Part shown: piece by piece, positions 10,150 through 21,880 of the stretch
Layout of the letters: each line of letters starts with the position of its first letter
Position numbering within the stretch: position 1 is the first letter of the stretch
Notes under the pieces: generated by a model
Seen by the model: the letters and a program-made list of their open reading frames with translations, nothing else
The model's database searches: none
What the model was told of the DNA's origin: nothing
Source of the DNA: Okapia johnstoni
Taxonomy: Eukaryota; Chordata; Mammalia; Artiodactyla; Giraffidae
DNA: 64,000 bases
Assembly (NCBI GenBank): GCA_024291935.2
Contig: CM044316.1
Coordinates: forward strand, 77,330,501 to 77,394,500
Direction: 5' to 3'
Made by a program: the position numbers and the translations under genes

Positions 10150-11229
10150 CTTCTGGTTTTAGAAAAGGCAGAGAAACCAGAGATCACATTGCCAACATCC
10201 GATGGATCATCAAAAAAGCAAGAGAGTTCCAGAAAAACATCTATTTCTGCTTTATTGACTATGCCAAAGCCTTTGACTGTGTGGATCACAATAAACTATG
10301 GAAAATTCTGAAAGAGATGGGAATACTAGACCATCTGACCTGTCTCTTGAGAAACCTGTATGCAGGTCAGGAAGCAACAGTTAGAACTGGACATGGAACA
10401 ACAGACTGGTTCCAAATAGGAAAAGGAGTACATCAAGGCTGTATATTGTCACCAGACATATGCAGATGACACCACCCTTACGGTAGAAAGTGAAGGAGAA
10501 CTAAAGAGCCTCTTGATGAAAGCGAAAGAGAGTGAAAAAGTTGGCTTAAAGCTCAACATTCATAAAACTAAGATCATGGCATCTGGTCCCATCACTTCAT
10601 GGCAAATAGATGGGGAAACAGTGGAAACAGTGCCAGACTTCATTTTTTTGGGCTCCAAAATCACTGCTGATGGGGATTGCAGCCATGAAATTAAAAGACG
10701 CTTACTCCTTGGAAGGAAGGTTATGACCAACCTAGATAGCATGTTTAAAAGCAGAGATATTACTTTGCCAACAAAGGTCCATCTAGTCAAGGCTATGGTT
10801 TTTCCAGTGGTCATGTATGGATGTGAGAGTTGGACTGTGAAGAAAGCTGAGTGCCGAAGAATTGATGCTTTTGAACCGTGGTGTTGGAGAAGCCTCTTGA
10901 GAGTCCCTTGGACTGCAAGGAGATCCAACCAGTCCATCCTAAAGGAGATCAGTCCTGGTTGTTCATTGGAAGGACTGATGTTGAAGCTGAAACTCCAATA
11001 CTTTGGCCACCTCATGCGAGGAGTTGACTCATTGGAGAAGACCCTGATGGTGGGAAGGATTAGGGGCAGGAGGAGAAGGGGACAACAGAGGATGAGATGG
11101 TTGGATGGCATCACTGACTCGATGGACATGGGTTTGGGTAAACTCTGGAAGTTGGTCATGGACAGGGAGGCCTGGCATGCTGCGATTCATGGGGTCGCAA
11201 AGAGTCGGACACAACTGAGTGACTGAACT
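10150..11229 (+). pseudogene. BovB ORF2 remnant, RT to C-terminus
   Basis: The upstream frame to 10469 reads through KAREFQKNIYFCFIDYAKAFDCVDHNKLWKILKEMG (written here only as landmarks around 10215-10315) and [32 protein letters not shown]. It then ends because a deletion joins LSP to the YADD codons (10459-10470) in another frame. The second part, 10513-11226, is a 237-codon uninterrupted frame with the C-terminal domain: [39 protein letters not shown] and the arginine-rich [10 protein letters not shown], ending [11 protein letters not shown]. The split and the loss of residues before the active site mean no functional polymerase. Preservation of the second half over 237 codons suggests a comparatively recent copy. 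Confidence 0.88.
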
Positions 11230-11232
11230 GAA
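10150..11232 (+). mobile_element. BovB LINE, 5'-truncated, sense
   Basis: It begins at TTCTGGTTTTAGAAAAGGCA inside the RT coding region and runs to the ACTGAACTGAA 3' tail. About 120 bp directly in front of the catalytic YADD segment is missing compared with the copies at 736-1422 and 55786-56460. Possible duplications (GGCATTAAATTT and GGCATAATTT) are too imperfect to claim. Confidence 0.92.
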
Positions 11233-12690
11233 TCTTGGAAAGGCATAATTTCCTTGTGTCTTCCTGATATTCTTGAGTTACCTAAACTGTGTGGAGGATC
11301 TTGTCCTTTCTTCTAAAGAGCAATAAAATGTTTCATTTAATGCAGGAGCAATAACACCTTTCATCCAGTCTCATTCAATTTAGTAGTTTAATTTTTTCTT
11401 CTCACTCTTTCAGAATGCTTAAGTAAGAAGAGAAAAGCCATAACAGAGCAATGTATGGTCTTCTACATGAACAGAATCAGAGACCAAGCAAACTTCAGCC
11501 CTCATTTCCTGAGGACCAAAAGCAGCTTCTGTGTTCTTGCCCGAGGGCCTACCCTCTGTGCTTTCTAGGTAAAACTGCCATAGATTCCCTCTCCTAATCA
11601 GGAGAAGGTGATTGGATTGAGTCATGTTTCACATGAAGCTTTTTGGCCCCTTATCTGAACCAGTCATTATATCTTGAGGCAGTTGTAACTAGGCCTGCTG
11701 TAATGATCTGACAAAAGACCTATTCCTTCAACATTACCAGTCATTAACTCTCCAAGACAAGATGTGACATGCCACAGTCCTCAGACAGTTCATCCAGTAG
11801 GAGCCTCTTCTTGACAAATACAATCCCTTTTCACCTTTGTTCATGACAATTTTATTTCTTTCACAGTGTCAAACTACCAATTTTTCCAAGTCAGCACTTC
11901 CTAGTTGGACCAAGGGAATTTTTTTTTTCCAATTTAGGGAGAGGTGCCACTATCTTTTCGCTTTTGATTGTATCTTGCTTTAATTGGTTTTCCTTAGAAT
12001 AGTAATTTTAAGTAGATACATGTTTAAAATAGCAAAGCTTGATACTAATGCCTGTCACTGTTTTCTTTATCATTATTTTTGCTGCAAATTTTACAATTTG
12101 AGGTATAAAAGCCTGTTTTAAGCATATGTACTACTTCATGTTCAGTGTGTGCAGTACTTATTCTACAGATGTGATATCAAGATGAATCCAGCAATTGTGA
12201 TAGTTGCCTTAAAGTAGAGGTGAAGTAGGATGCTCAGTGTATAGTCTTCAATTCTTAACTTTATTTAAGTAATTTTGCCTACCTAGGAAATTTTGAAATA
12301 AATTCTTGTAATAATATGATCATTGGTTCAAAATATCTCATCTTCCTCCAGTGGTTAACCCTATGCAAAACTATGAAACTAATACTAAAATTAAGAAGCA
12401 TCTTTCTTTAAAGCCGTGATTCCCCAGGAGAGTCTCATTAGCTAGAATCCATGTTCAACCATCTGAAACCCAATGCAGTGTTTGAACAGAAGTGGGACAC
12501 GGTTCTTTTTCAATTGACTTTAAAGGTAACTAGGCAAACAGTACAGGAGTGCACAGGAAAACTAAACTGAGGGACTGGGGAAAAACAGATCACAGAGAAT
12601 ATTATGGCCTAACAGCAGTCTGAAGTGAGAACCTGCAAATGGTCAAGGAAAAGGCATTCCAAGTCAAGTTTAGGAACTGGCTGAAAGGAA
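11233..12690. other. Unclassified DNA, no gene seen
   Basis: There is no repeat that I can name and no reading frame with recognisable content. The AT content is similar to the surroundings. It could be unique ruminant sequence or very old repeats. Confidence 0.5.
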
Positions 12691-12960
12691 GTTCAGTTCA
12701 GTTCAGTTCAGTTCAGTCACTCAGTCGTGTCCGACTCTTTGCGACCCCATGAATTGCAGCACGCCAGGCCTCCCTGTCCATCACCAACTCCCGGAGTCTA
12801 CCCAAACCCATGTCCATCGAGTCAGTGATGCCATCCAACCATCTCATCCTTTGTCGTCCCCTTCTCCTCTTGCCTCCAATCCTACCCAGCATTAGGGTCT
12901 TTTCCAATGAGTCAACTCTTCGCATGAGGTAGCCAAAGTATTGGAGTTTCAGCTTCAACA
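12691..12960 (-). mobile_element. BovB LINE 3' end, 270 bp, antisense
   Basis: Five TTCAG tail units start it at 12691-12716. Coding sequence for the BovB C-terminus follows (minus-strand [28 protein letters not shown]). It ends abruptly at TTCAACA. A flank match AAGGAA on both sides may be a short duplication. Confidence 0.92.
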
Positions 12961-13067
12961 AGGAAAGTGACTATGCAGTTGCCAGATGATATCCAAAGAC
13001 ATAAGGGTATGGGCTCTTGTATTGAGCCTAGATTTTCTCTCCAGAAAAGCCTTCTCTAGGGTGTAGA

Positions 13068-13262
13068 ATGTGTGTGTGTGCTCAGTCACTCAGCTGTGTC
13101 CGACTCTTTGCATCCCATGAACTGTAGCCTGCCAGGCTCCTCTGGCCATGGAATTTTCCAGGCAAGAATACTGGAGTAGGTTGCCCCTTCCTACTCCAGG
13201 GGATCTTCCCCACCCAGCAGTCAAACCCATGTCTCCTGCATTGGCAGGTGGATTCTTTCAAA
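13068..13262 (-). mobile_element. Bov-tA SINE, antisense
   Basis: A TG repeat leads into CTCAGTCACTCAGCTGTGTC, the body follows, and the tRNA-like head lies near TCTCCTGCATTGGCAGGTGG. The final head bases are degraded. A 14-base A-run at 13321-13334 nearby is separate. Confidence 0.88.
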
Positions 13263-13859
13263 GGTCTATGAGACAGAGTTTACCAGGGCTCAGCTTAATT
13301 TAAAAAGAATGAGAAGGATGAAAAAAAAAAAAAACAACAACTGAAGAAGGGGTAGTAACTTCAACTCTTGTTTTCTCTTTAAGACTGTTACAATGAGTCT
13401 AACAGCAGATGATCTGCACGGTAATTAGAATTGGATGGATGGGATCTCTGAAGAACAAAAGAAGGTCCAGGGCTAAAGTCTGAGTGATAGATGGTACCCA
13501 AAGTGGTGAGGCTAGGAGGAGAAAGGAATTCCTTGAGAAGACAGAGAATAAGGATCGGTGGATGTAAGAGAACAAACTCATGAAAGCACTTAATTATTAA
13601 CTGATTGACATTTAGGTAACTTTCAGCTATTCATTTACAGAGGAAACCCGCATTTAGAAGTTACAGTTATTTTTATTCACTTAAAAGTGTAGATTTTCCT
13701 CAGCATATATAATTTTTTAAATTAATGATCCAAACTATGAACTAGAAAAGCTAGTTATTACCATGTGACAATTTTATGCAATGGGATATAATTGTTTACT
13801 TATTGTTCCATGTTCTCTCATTTTTCCTTTCTGTCTTAATTAGATTTTCAGTACCTCCA

Positions 13860-13961
13860 GGGCTGGATAAATATGCATTGCTTAAAAGCCTGGACCACTG
13901 AAGGTTGATAGAGCAGGTGTGACTCCTAAGCTTCTCTTATTTGTGTGGCCTTCAGCAAACT
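13860..13961 (+). mobile_element. MIR SINE, left half
   Basis: The text TTATTTGTGTGGCCTTCAGC resembles the MIR core before 'aacctctct...'. The MIR resumes at 14180. A Bov-tA interrupts it. The left edge is vague. Confidence 0.55.
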
Positions 13962-14169
13962 GGCTTCCCTAGTGGCTCACACGGTAAAGCATCTGCCTGC
14001 AATTTGGGTAGACCCGGGTTCAATCCCTGGGTTGGGAAGATCCCCTGGAGAAGAAAATGGTAACTCGTTCCAGTACCCTTGCCTGGAAAATCCCATGGAC
14101 AGAGGAGCCTGGTAGGGTACAGTCCATGAGGTCGCAAAGAGTTGGACACGACTGAGTGACTTCACTTTA
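13962..14169 (+). mobile_element. Bov-tA SINE, sense, inside MIR
   Basis: This is a full head-to-tail Bov-tA (GGCTTCCCTAGTGGCTCACA to GACACGACTGAGTGACTTCA). The duplication TCAGCAAACT/TCAGCAAATT is at 13952-13961 and 14170-14179. Confidence 0.93.
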
Positions 14170-14179
14170 TCAGCAAATT

Positions 14180-14290
14180 ATTAACCTCTCTAAGGTTCAG
14201 TTTCTTCATATGTAAGATGGGAATAATAGGAATACCTTCTCGATAGGGTTATACTAAGGAATAAATAATGTAAGGTGAATAAAATGATGT
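14180..14290 (+). mobile_element. MIR SINE, right half
   Basis: It continues the MIR consensus after the Bov-tA: TTAACCTCTCTAAGGTTCAG, TTTCTTCATATGTAAGATGG and GAATAATAGGAATACCTTCT. Confidence 0.72.
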
Positions 14291-16760
14291 AACGTAAACA
14301 AATCATGTCCATTTTGTGACAAATAGCACAGCGTTTAAGAACTGATTTTCACCAGATTTGTGATTATGTTTGGCAAGATTTGACTGAAACTAAAGATTCA
14401 AAAATACGAACATCCTTCAGGAAGGCTAAAACTGAAGCACAATAAGGGGCCCCTGTGGGCTACTCATTCACTGGCAGAAACAAGCCACAGGCAACAAGAT
14501 GCAAATAGAAGGGAGTAAATAAGCAAAGGTTTCTAAGAGACAGGGATTCCAAGTGGTAGATGATTTGCAATCAACTGTTTCTAACAAGGGCAACTTCAGG
14601 TATGTACTCTAGAGAAAGCAGCAATAGCAAATTGTTTATTTCTTTTATGATGATACATTCAGAGGAGGACATGAACATGGGAAAAACAAGTTACTATGTT
14701 AAACAAATGTCAGCATTTACTAACCTCCAATCATTATAAACACAAAGCCTAGAACAACTGGGTTGGATTACAGTTTTAAAGAAACAATTGTACCCAACCA
14801 CTGAGATTCCTCACCATTCTCTGTGCTTCCAGAACCTCTGCAACCTCCTTCCCTTCTCCCACTTCACCCATTCACCAGCTATGTGAAAGCAATGCCAGTT
14901 TTTACCTGTGATTAGCAGCTGATTCATACAATAAACTGAAAAGAATCATTTAAGGAAAAAGAAAAACTTATACTATAATAGAAGACACATAATATTCACT
15001 CATTCTATACTATAGCTTCTAAAATAGATTATGTATATATTAAGCATGTATATGTATTTATATATAATACATATAAATACAGATATACTATGCATAAATA
15101 TAGTCACTAGGCAATCATCACATATATTGAAGGTAAATTATATTATCAAAATCTGTCATTTATCATATTTCTATTTAATGCATTTGAATGCTCTAATGAT
15201 TACTGAATGAAAGCAAACAGATAAACTGCAAGCTATGTCTAGAAGGTTGGTCACTAAGACTGTATTAGAAGTATTCTAGGAATAGAAGTAAAAAGAAAAC
15301 AAGGAAGTCTAAATGTTTGCATGACTGTGGTTAATATTAAGTTAAAAGTACCACATGCTTTTTAAACTTTTGATTTAAAATCTCCTGGGTTGTAAATGTG
15401 AAAAATGCCTCCTCTAACTTATTCCTAAAATAAAACTTAGCAGCATAAATACTTAATAGCTTAGATAACTGTGATAGAGTTCTGTGTTTTATTCCTTTAT
15501 TTTATTTATCTAGGTCATAAATGAAAGATTTCAATACTTCATTTGGCATCTTTCAGAAGTACTAAATTTACAAGCATAAAAAAGTAATTATATCTTAATT
15601 TTCTTATGTAATTTCAGAAAGTAAACATGCTGGTTGTTTTATTAAGCAATTATTAACCTTATAACTATACATCTGATTTAATGTTAAATATATTTCTATG
15701 TATTCTGAAAAATACTTTTAAATGGGGAGGTGATAGGCTATTTCTTGAAAGACAGAAGAAATACAGAACTAGGAAACAGGCATGTACATTCATTTACCAT
15801 AATAAATTTAAGAAGCATTTTTTTTTTGGAAGGAGAAGAAAAATAAAACATTTTTCTCTTTTCTCTCTCTCGATTACAGTCTTTTTAAAAAGATTAGTTA
15901 CTTGGGGCTAATAATGGGAAGCATAACAGAGACAACAAGTGAGATATAGTTGCCTGATATTATTGCTATGAGAGTTCATTCAACCCAGCATATATGAGAC
16001 CTCGCCCTGGCCCTTTAACTCACTGTATTCCAAAGGGCACAGTGGTGTGCAATGGTAGACAGCTCAAGGGCCATGTGATGGAGAACTTCAAATATCAGAA
16101 TACAGACATTGCCCATAATTTGTCAAGAGTGAAGAATAACTGAAGATTAAGAGGAAAGGATGGGGAGGGTTATACTTAAAAAATAAATTCTAAGGAAAGG
16201 AACTCAATAACTTACCTAGTGTGAAGAACTGGTAAGTGAAAGTGTTTGGAATGAAGATTTGGGGAAACAGTATCTAACTCAGGCATGAACCAGTAATCGA
16301 TATGAATAATCATATAATCCATAATTGGACTTCAAAATAGGATCTTAATTGATAGGTCAGAGAGCATTTAAGTTCAAGTGAAATCTTACTTAGAAGTGAG
16401 TGGGAGTGGTGGGTAAACCTAGTAAGTAGTTTTCAGAAAATTTTAGTAGTGAGCACTTAAATTTAAAAATAAAAAAGAAGCAACCATACACAACATTTCA
16501 TAGAGACCAATGAAAGAACTGCTTTGGTTGACATGGGGATGGGGATGGGCCACCCGACAGGTCTCCGTGTGGCCCCTAAGCTTCCCTGAACAATTTTAGG
16601 GCATTGCCCAATGCAAGTAAAGAAGACTAGATGACTTCTCCACATCCTCTGTACTTCCTCATCAAAGATAAAGCACCCTGGCCTTTATAAAGATGTGTCC
16701 TTAGATTGTTGCCAATCTCCAAATTAACCAATACCACCGAAATGCATAATTATTCTAACT
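14291..16760. other. Unclassified AT-rich DNA, no gene seen
   Basis: No element or gene is recognised, apart from an AT-rich hairpin at 15053-15081. The frames at 15681-15911 and 16463-16645 show no known domain and no supporting signal. Confidence 0.45.
15053..15081. repeat. Perfect AT-rich inverted repeat (hairpin)
   Basis: TGTATTTATAT (15053-15063) and ATATAAATACA (15071-15081) are exact reverse complements around a 7-base spacer. AT-rich cruciform-prone DNA of this kind is common in introns; no function is implied. Confidence 0.85.
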
Positions 16761-17200
16761 CCCTGTTGGGCTGCACTCAAAAACAGACATTCAAGCCCTG
16801 TACTTGCTCATTCCAGACAAAAGCCTGGACTCAGCAATAGAGCCATCAGTGGTTTAATGGATGGGAGGAGATCTTACACATCTGAAACAAGGTCCTGGGA
16901 GCAACACCTTTACTTCCCAGTGGGAGCAGGAGGTTACCAGTTCTAGGGGCATATGATGTCAGGTTGGCTCATTGGTTCAAAGGGAAACTAGTGGAAGGAA
17001 GCAACTCTCTCTATCCCTTTGATAAGCTCTCAGGGTGGAGATGTTCTGATCTAAAGATGTGAACAATCACCAGCTGGGAAGGTCAGTCATGGGAGTAGGG
17101 TATAGGTGAAGCAAGTACTGATCGAACAGAGGATGTCCAGAGGGCTTGAGAGCAACCATCTTGGGTGGCCTGATCATACACTCCCCCTCACCCAACAGGG
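16761..17200 (-). mobile_element. Solo ERV LTR, antisense (inferred)
   Basis: The ends are exact 10-bp inverted repeats: CCCTGTTGGG at 16761-16770 and CCCAACAGGG at 17191-17200. On the minus strand this gives the retroviral LTR hallmark TGTTGGG...CCCAACA. A minus-strand ATTAAA polyadenylation-like signal lies near 16855. The base composition is richer in GC than the flanks. No gag/pol/env sequence adjoins it. I see no matching flanking duplication. The family is not identified; it resembles ruminant ERV LTRs. Confidence 0.6.
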
Positions 17201-19203
17201 CGTAATTTTATCAGAGTAACTGCACATAAAATAAGCAGAAAACTACAGAAACATCCTGAAATGACAGTGCTGGAGAATTCCCTAGGCGCCTTGTTACCTA
17301 CGTAATTGTTCCCTCACATCAACTTAGCATAATATAACTGTTCAGGAAGTTTTTTGCATAATTTTTTCTATAATCCAAGTTTTGATTTAATGACGGATTT
17401 AGTGTTTTACTTCACAGTGTGCATAAGCATAACAGAGACTAAATACAACCCACAATTTCATTCTCAACATTAGAAATTATGGAAACATAGTGAATGATTT
17501 TGTGAAGTTCATGTTTCAATCCTACATGTACTTTTAAGGTATGATGAAATTTTTGAATCAGTGAAATATCAAAATTGAAGAAATTAAGGTTGTCCATGAT
17601 AAAGATACGCATACACTCAGATGCAGAAAATAAACTAACATAAAGACTTCTCTAAGGAATTCAAAATGCTTCACAGATGATTCTTTATCATTCATGTTAA
17701 TGAAGGGCAGATGATCTTCATTTTAGTTAATGGCTGTAATTTTCCACCCTACCAAATTTTTTACTGACCCCACTGCTAAATAATTTAAGCTTAATATGCC
17801 CTTTTTCCCTTTGCATCATCCTTTGAGAGGAGAGCTAGTGAATAATAAAAACACAAGATTGGACGACAGATCTAAGAAGGGCAAAAAAGAAATTCTGAAT
17901 GGTTCATAACTTGTATAATCAATAGGTGACTACCCTGTTTAATCTCATAATTCTCTTGTGAGCTGGAAAGGGAAGATGCAATTTGCTAATAAGGAAATAG
18001 GCGAAGAGAATATATTCACTATGCTAATTCCACATGATTTATCCAATGTCACCCTGAGCTGAGGCTCAGCATAGAATTGAGTGATTATTGAGATAATCCA
18101 AACAGGGCATTGGATTACTAAAGAAGCACAAGGATCTCCTTCTCAGAAAATTTAAAAATAGGATTGGTGCTCATGTTGGCTTTGTCTGGAGACAATTTTG
18201 TCAAATGATACAGTTATTAACTATGGGGAAAATAGTTTCCTTTAAATAGCATTAGGTATTTCAATTCAAATTAAAATTTTTATTGTTTCTCCTTTCAGAC
18301 TCAGGGTACTGTGTTGTACTGGTGCTAAAGGGTAGCAACATGCAGACTTTACCTTCAAGGGACTTTAAATCTAGGAGAGAGTATAGAAGGTATGCCAATA
18401 GTTATTAAGTGCTCACATGCAATGTTAGTGCTGCAAGACAGACACAAAGAAGATGGAATGATTTTGCTCAGCTTGGGACATGATAAGAGGTTGGGTAAAG
18501 GGTTTAGGTGAAAAAAGACTAGGCATGAATTGGCAATTATTGAACTATCTAATGGGTACATGGGGCTTCATTACATTATTTTGTCCATTTATCTTTTTCA
18601 GAATAAGAAATTATTCTTAAAAAGGCTTCATGAATAATGTGGTATTTGAGACAGATTTTGACAAAAGGGCACTATTCCATAAACCAAGAAGTGTGGGTAG
18701 AAATAGCAAAATCCTGACATGTAGTTGGAAAAACCCTGGGATGATTAAATTCATGTTATACTGCTTAGCTAAAGCATAAGGTGTATACTGGGATATAGAA
18801 GAATGATATAAAGCTAAGAATTATTTTTATTATTGTCTTAATGATTTTGAATATTAAATTGTGACATTTAAAATTATTACCACAGTTAATAACCATTGGT
18901 GACTTCACCATGATTTGATTAAAAGTTTTGATTATGAGGGAAATAAAGAGACTGGAGTGAAGCAGATTTGAATCCAAATTCCAGTTTAGAAGGATATTAC
19001 AAAGTTCAGGAGAGGTTATGCAATCCAGAAAAGAATAGTGACAGCAGACCTGGAACAGAAAGTCCAGGAAAGAGAGGAACTATAGAGGGACACTATTAGG
19101 ACAATTGATTGAATTGTGAGGAGGGAGATAGAGGACAGAGAAAGTCAAAGATAAATTTAAGATTTTGTTTCCAATCTAGGTGCACGGAAGCCAGATGGGT
19201 AGC
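17201..19203. other. Unclassified DNA with possible L2-type relics
   Basis: No gene is recognised. Around 18340-18420 the text is reminiscent of a reverse-complement L2 3' end, and 18640-19160 is purine-rich and resembles an old mammalian repeat I cannot name. Neither assignment is firm. Confidence 0.4.
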
Positions 19204-20097
19204 TTTACCAAACCAAACTTGGGTCTGCTTGCCTGCACAGAGTAAAGCCAAGACAAGTGGCTTGTGGTGAAGGATATTGCAGTGTTTATTGCAGGGCACC
19301 GAGAAAAGAGTCCAGGCAGCTAGTGCTTAAAGGGCTCAAACTCCCCAAGGGCTTTCAGAGAAAGGTTTTTAAAGACAAGATGGTAGAGGGGTGTTGTGGG
19401 ATGTGTGATCAGCTTATACACGTATTCCTCTGATTGGTGGGTGGTAAGGTCACTGGGAATCACCATCACTGACCCACTGATTCCAATTGGTCTGGAGGCG
19501 ATGGCACCCCACTCCGGTGCTCTTGCCTGGAGAATCCCATGGATGGAGGAGCCTGGTGGGCTGCAGTCCATGGGGTCGCGAAGAGTCGGACACGACTGGG
19601 CAACTTCACTTTCACTTTTTACTTCCATGCACTGGAGAAGGAAATGGCAACCCACTCCAGTGTTCTTGCCTGGAGAATCCCAGGGACGGGGGGCCTGGTG
19701 GGCTGTCGTCTATGGGGTTGCACAGAGTTGGACACACAGAGTCGGACACGACTGAAGCAACTTAGCAGCAGCAGCTAGTGCTTGTGGGCAGCTTATAATT
19801 AACTCTTTCCATCTGCTGGGGGTTTCAGTAGTTGCAAGATATGGCTCAGAATATTATCTATAGCCCTTGAGGAGTAACTAAATGTCCTTGACTTTGTTTA
19901 ATGTCTAAACTCTTATTATTTTGTCTTGCTTGACTATTTTTCTTTTTTTCTGTGTTTTCTTACTTCACTGATTAAATTTGTTTTTTGGAACTTGGGGACA
20001 GCCTATGAAGCTAAAGTTGTTCTACAGACAAGAGGCAGGTGGAGGACATGAAGAGGAGGACCTGTTCTGGGATGGGCCCATAGGGTCCTGCTCAGTT
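19204..20097 (-). mobile_element. Ruminant ERV LTR (BTLTR1-like), antisense, interrupted by BovA2
   Basis: Read on the minus strand it has a U3-like part (from about 20097), the sequence ACCAATCAGAGGAA near 19437, a TTTAAAA promoter-like box near 19365, and CTGCAATAAACACTGCAATA (19280-19299) with the AATAAA signal. It ends in AGACCCAAGTTTGGTTTGGT. This order and wording match the LTR I know as bovine BTLTR1, an ERV1-type LTR. There is no adjacent retroviral coding sequence, so it is probably a solo LTR. The outer edges are estimates. Confidence 0.68.
19495..19778 (+). mobile_element. BovA2 dimeric SINE, sense, inside the LTR
   Basis: The first monomer is AGGCGATGGCACCCCACTCC to CGGACACGACTGGGCAACTT, the linker is TTCACTTTCACTTTTTACTT, then comes the second monomer and a GCA-repeat tail. 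A small extra repeat (ACAGAGTTGGACAC, ACAGAGTCGGACAC) sits near the 3' end at 19725-19750. Its own duplication is not evident. Confidence 0.92.
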
Positions 20098-20344
20098 ATG
20101 GTAGTATCCAAATTAGTGAAGAAGACAAGGTAGGTTTTAGGCATCACAAGTGTGAAGGGCTAGAAGGAGGACATCTAGAGTGACCAAAGATAACCTCTAG
20201 GAGAGAGGAATGGGAGAAGAGAGACACTTGAGACTCATATGGAACTAGATTGAAGCACAAAATCACTGGGCATATGACTGAGAAAAAGGAGACTAAAGAC
20301 AAGAAGGCTGAGAACAGAATTTGGGGGAATTAAGGGTTTGGTTT
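20098..20344. other. Unclassified purine-rich DNA
   Basis: It is rich in AGA/GGA tracts and resembles the purine-rich stretch at 18640-19160. Both may belong to one ancient repeat split by the LTR. I cannot name it. The last 13 bases (20332-20344) are the left duplication of the BovB that follows. Confidence 0.35.
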
Positions 20345-20869
20345 CTCCTTGGAAGAAAAGCTATGACCAACCTAGACAGCATGTTAAAAAGCAGAGACAT
20401 TACTTTGCCAACAAAGTTCTGTCTAGTCAATCTACGGTTTTTCCAGTAGTCAGGTATGGATGTGAGAGTTGGACTATAAAGAAAGCTGAGCGCTGAAGAA
20501 TTGATGCTTTTGAACTGTGGTGTTGGAGAAGACTCTTGAGAATCCCTTGGATTGCAAGGAGATCCAGCCAGTCCACCCTAAAGGAAATCAGTCCTGAATA
20601 TTCATTGGAAGGACTGATGTTGAAGCTGAAACTCCAATACTTTGGCCACCTGATGCAAAGACCGGACTCACTGGAAAAGATTCTGCTGGGAATGATTAAA
20701 GGCAGGAGGAGAAGGGAATGACAGAAGATGAGATGGTTGGATGGCATCATCGATGTTATGGACATGAGTTTGAGCAAGCTCCGGAAGTTGGTGATGGACA
20801 GGGAACTTGGCATGCTGCAGTCCATGGGGTCGCAAAGAGTCAGACACGACTGAGTGACTGAACTGACTG
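20345..20869 (+). mobile_element. BovB LINE 3' end, 525 bp, sense
   Basis: It is 5'-truncated within ORF2 and ends ACTGAACTGACTG. Flanked by the perfect 13-bp duplication AAGGGTTTGGTTT at 20332-20344 and 20870-20882. It encodes decayed C-terminal BovB (for example [20 protein letters not shown]). Confidence 0.96.
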
Positions 20870-20958
20870 AAGGGTTTGGTTTGATACAAGAGGGGAAAAA
20901 AATGAGCTAAAGACAGAAGAGAACTCAGTTGATAATACTACTAATAACATCTTATATT

Positions 20959-21161
20959 GGGCTTCCCTTGTGACTCAGCTGGTAAAGAATCCACCTGCAA
21001 TGCAGGAGACCTGGGTTTGATCCCTGGGTTGGGAAGATCCCCTGGAGAAGGGAAAGGCTACCTACTCCAGTATTCTGGCCTGGAGAAGTCCACGGACTGT
21101 ATAGACCATGGGGTCACAAAGAATCAGACATGACTGTGCAATTTTCACTTTTCTCTTTCAG
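20959..21161 (+). mobile_element. Bov-tA SINE, sense
   Basis: The head is GGGCTTCCCTTGTGACTCAG and the body is the AAAGGCTACCTACTCCAGTA variant. The duplication CATCTTATATT is at 20948-20958 and 21162-21172. The same body variant occurs at 50762-50960. Confidence 0.95.
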
Positions 21162-21172
21162 CATCTTATATT

Positions 21173-21545
21173 TACTCAAGATTGCCTAACAAGAAACAAT
21201 GACAAATTTAAATGGCTTAAAACAATAAAAAATTATTTCTCACCCAAGCAAGAGTCCAAGATAATATTTCTGCTTAGGCAGTTCTTTTCAGAGCAGCAGT
21301 GTAGGAATTCAGGCTCCTTTAATATTATGGATTTTCCCTCCTCTGAGTCCTCAGACTCCTTACCCTTTGGTCAAAAGAAGGAGAAAGCAAATGGAAAAAT
21401 CATGGGGGGAAGGTTTTATGGTCAGTCCTGGAAATGATGTGTATCACTTCTGCCCACATACCATTAGCCCAAATTCAGTCACTCAGCTACACCAAAATGC
21501 AAGATACAACCAGTCAGGAACTGTCACATCTCACATTTGTATCAT
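21173..21545. mobile_element. Old interspersed repeat, family not identified
   Basis: The text from GGCTTAAAACAATAAAAAAT to GTATCACTTCTGCCCACATA and CAGTCAGGAACTG recalls a widespread mammalian MER-type repeat. Two overlapping frames (21108-21437, 21367-21606) carry no known domain. Treat the repeat call as tentative. Confidence 0.4.
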
Positions 21546-21604
21546 ACAGTTTTTAGAGGACTGTCCTATACTTCACTATATGGTATGGCTTCGTGGAAGG
21601 GAAT

Positions 21605-21880
21605 AAAAGCACAGTGATTAAATGTATGAACTCTAGAGTTAAAATCACTTGGGTTTGTTTCCTGGCTTCACTATTTGTAGTGCTAGTGTCACCTAGAATA
21701 AATTAATTCATCTCTATCTCATCTGTAAAATGGTGATAGTAACAAAATCTAACCCATACGATTGTTAGGAAGATTAAATGAGTTTAATAGACATAAAGTA
21801 TTTAAATAGTGCCTGACATGTGTCTGGCATATAGTAAGTTCTCAGTAAAGATTAGTCATTATTATCAGATTAGATCTATC
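21605..21880 (+). mobile_element. MIR SINE, nearly full length, sense
   Basis: It runs from GCACAGTGATTAAATGTATG through CATCTGTAAAATGGTGATAG and GATTAAATGAGTTTAATAGA to AGTAAGTTCTCAGTAAAGAT, the full MIR order including the core. Confidence 0.9.

Noticed and set aside
10560..11159. 199-codon minus-strand open frame
   Set aside because: It is the mirror of the sense BovB C-terminal coding sequence; the same mirror appears at 55883-56479.
13399..13581. Short minus-strand frame as a small gene
   Set aside because: Sixty codons with no domain, initiation context or neighbouring support; expected by chance in AT-rich DNA.
19204..20097. Possible complete endogenous retrovirus
   Set aside because: Only LTR-type sequence is present; no gag, pol or env similarity lies between or beside the LTRs at 16761 and 19204, which also differ from each other.
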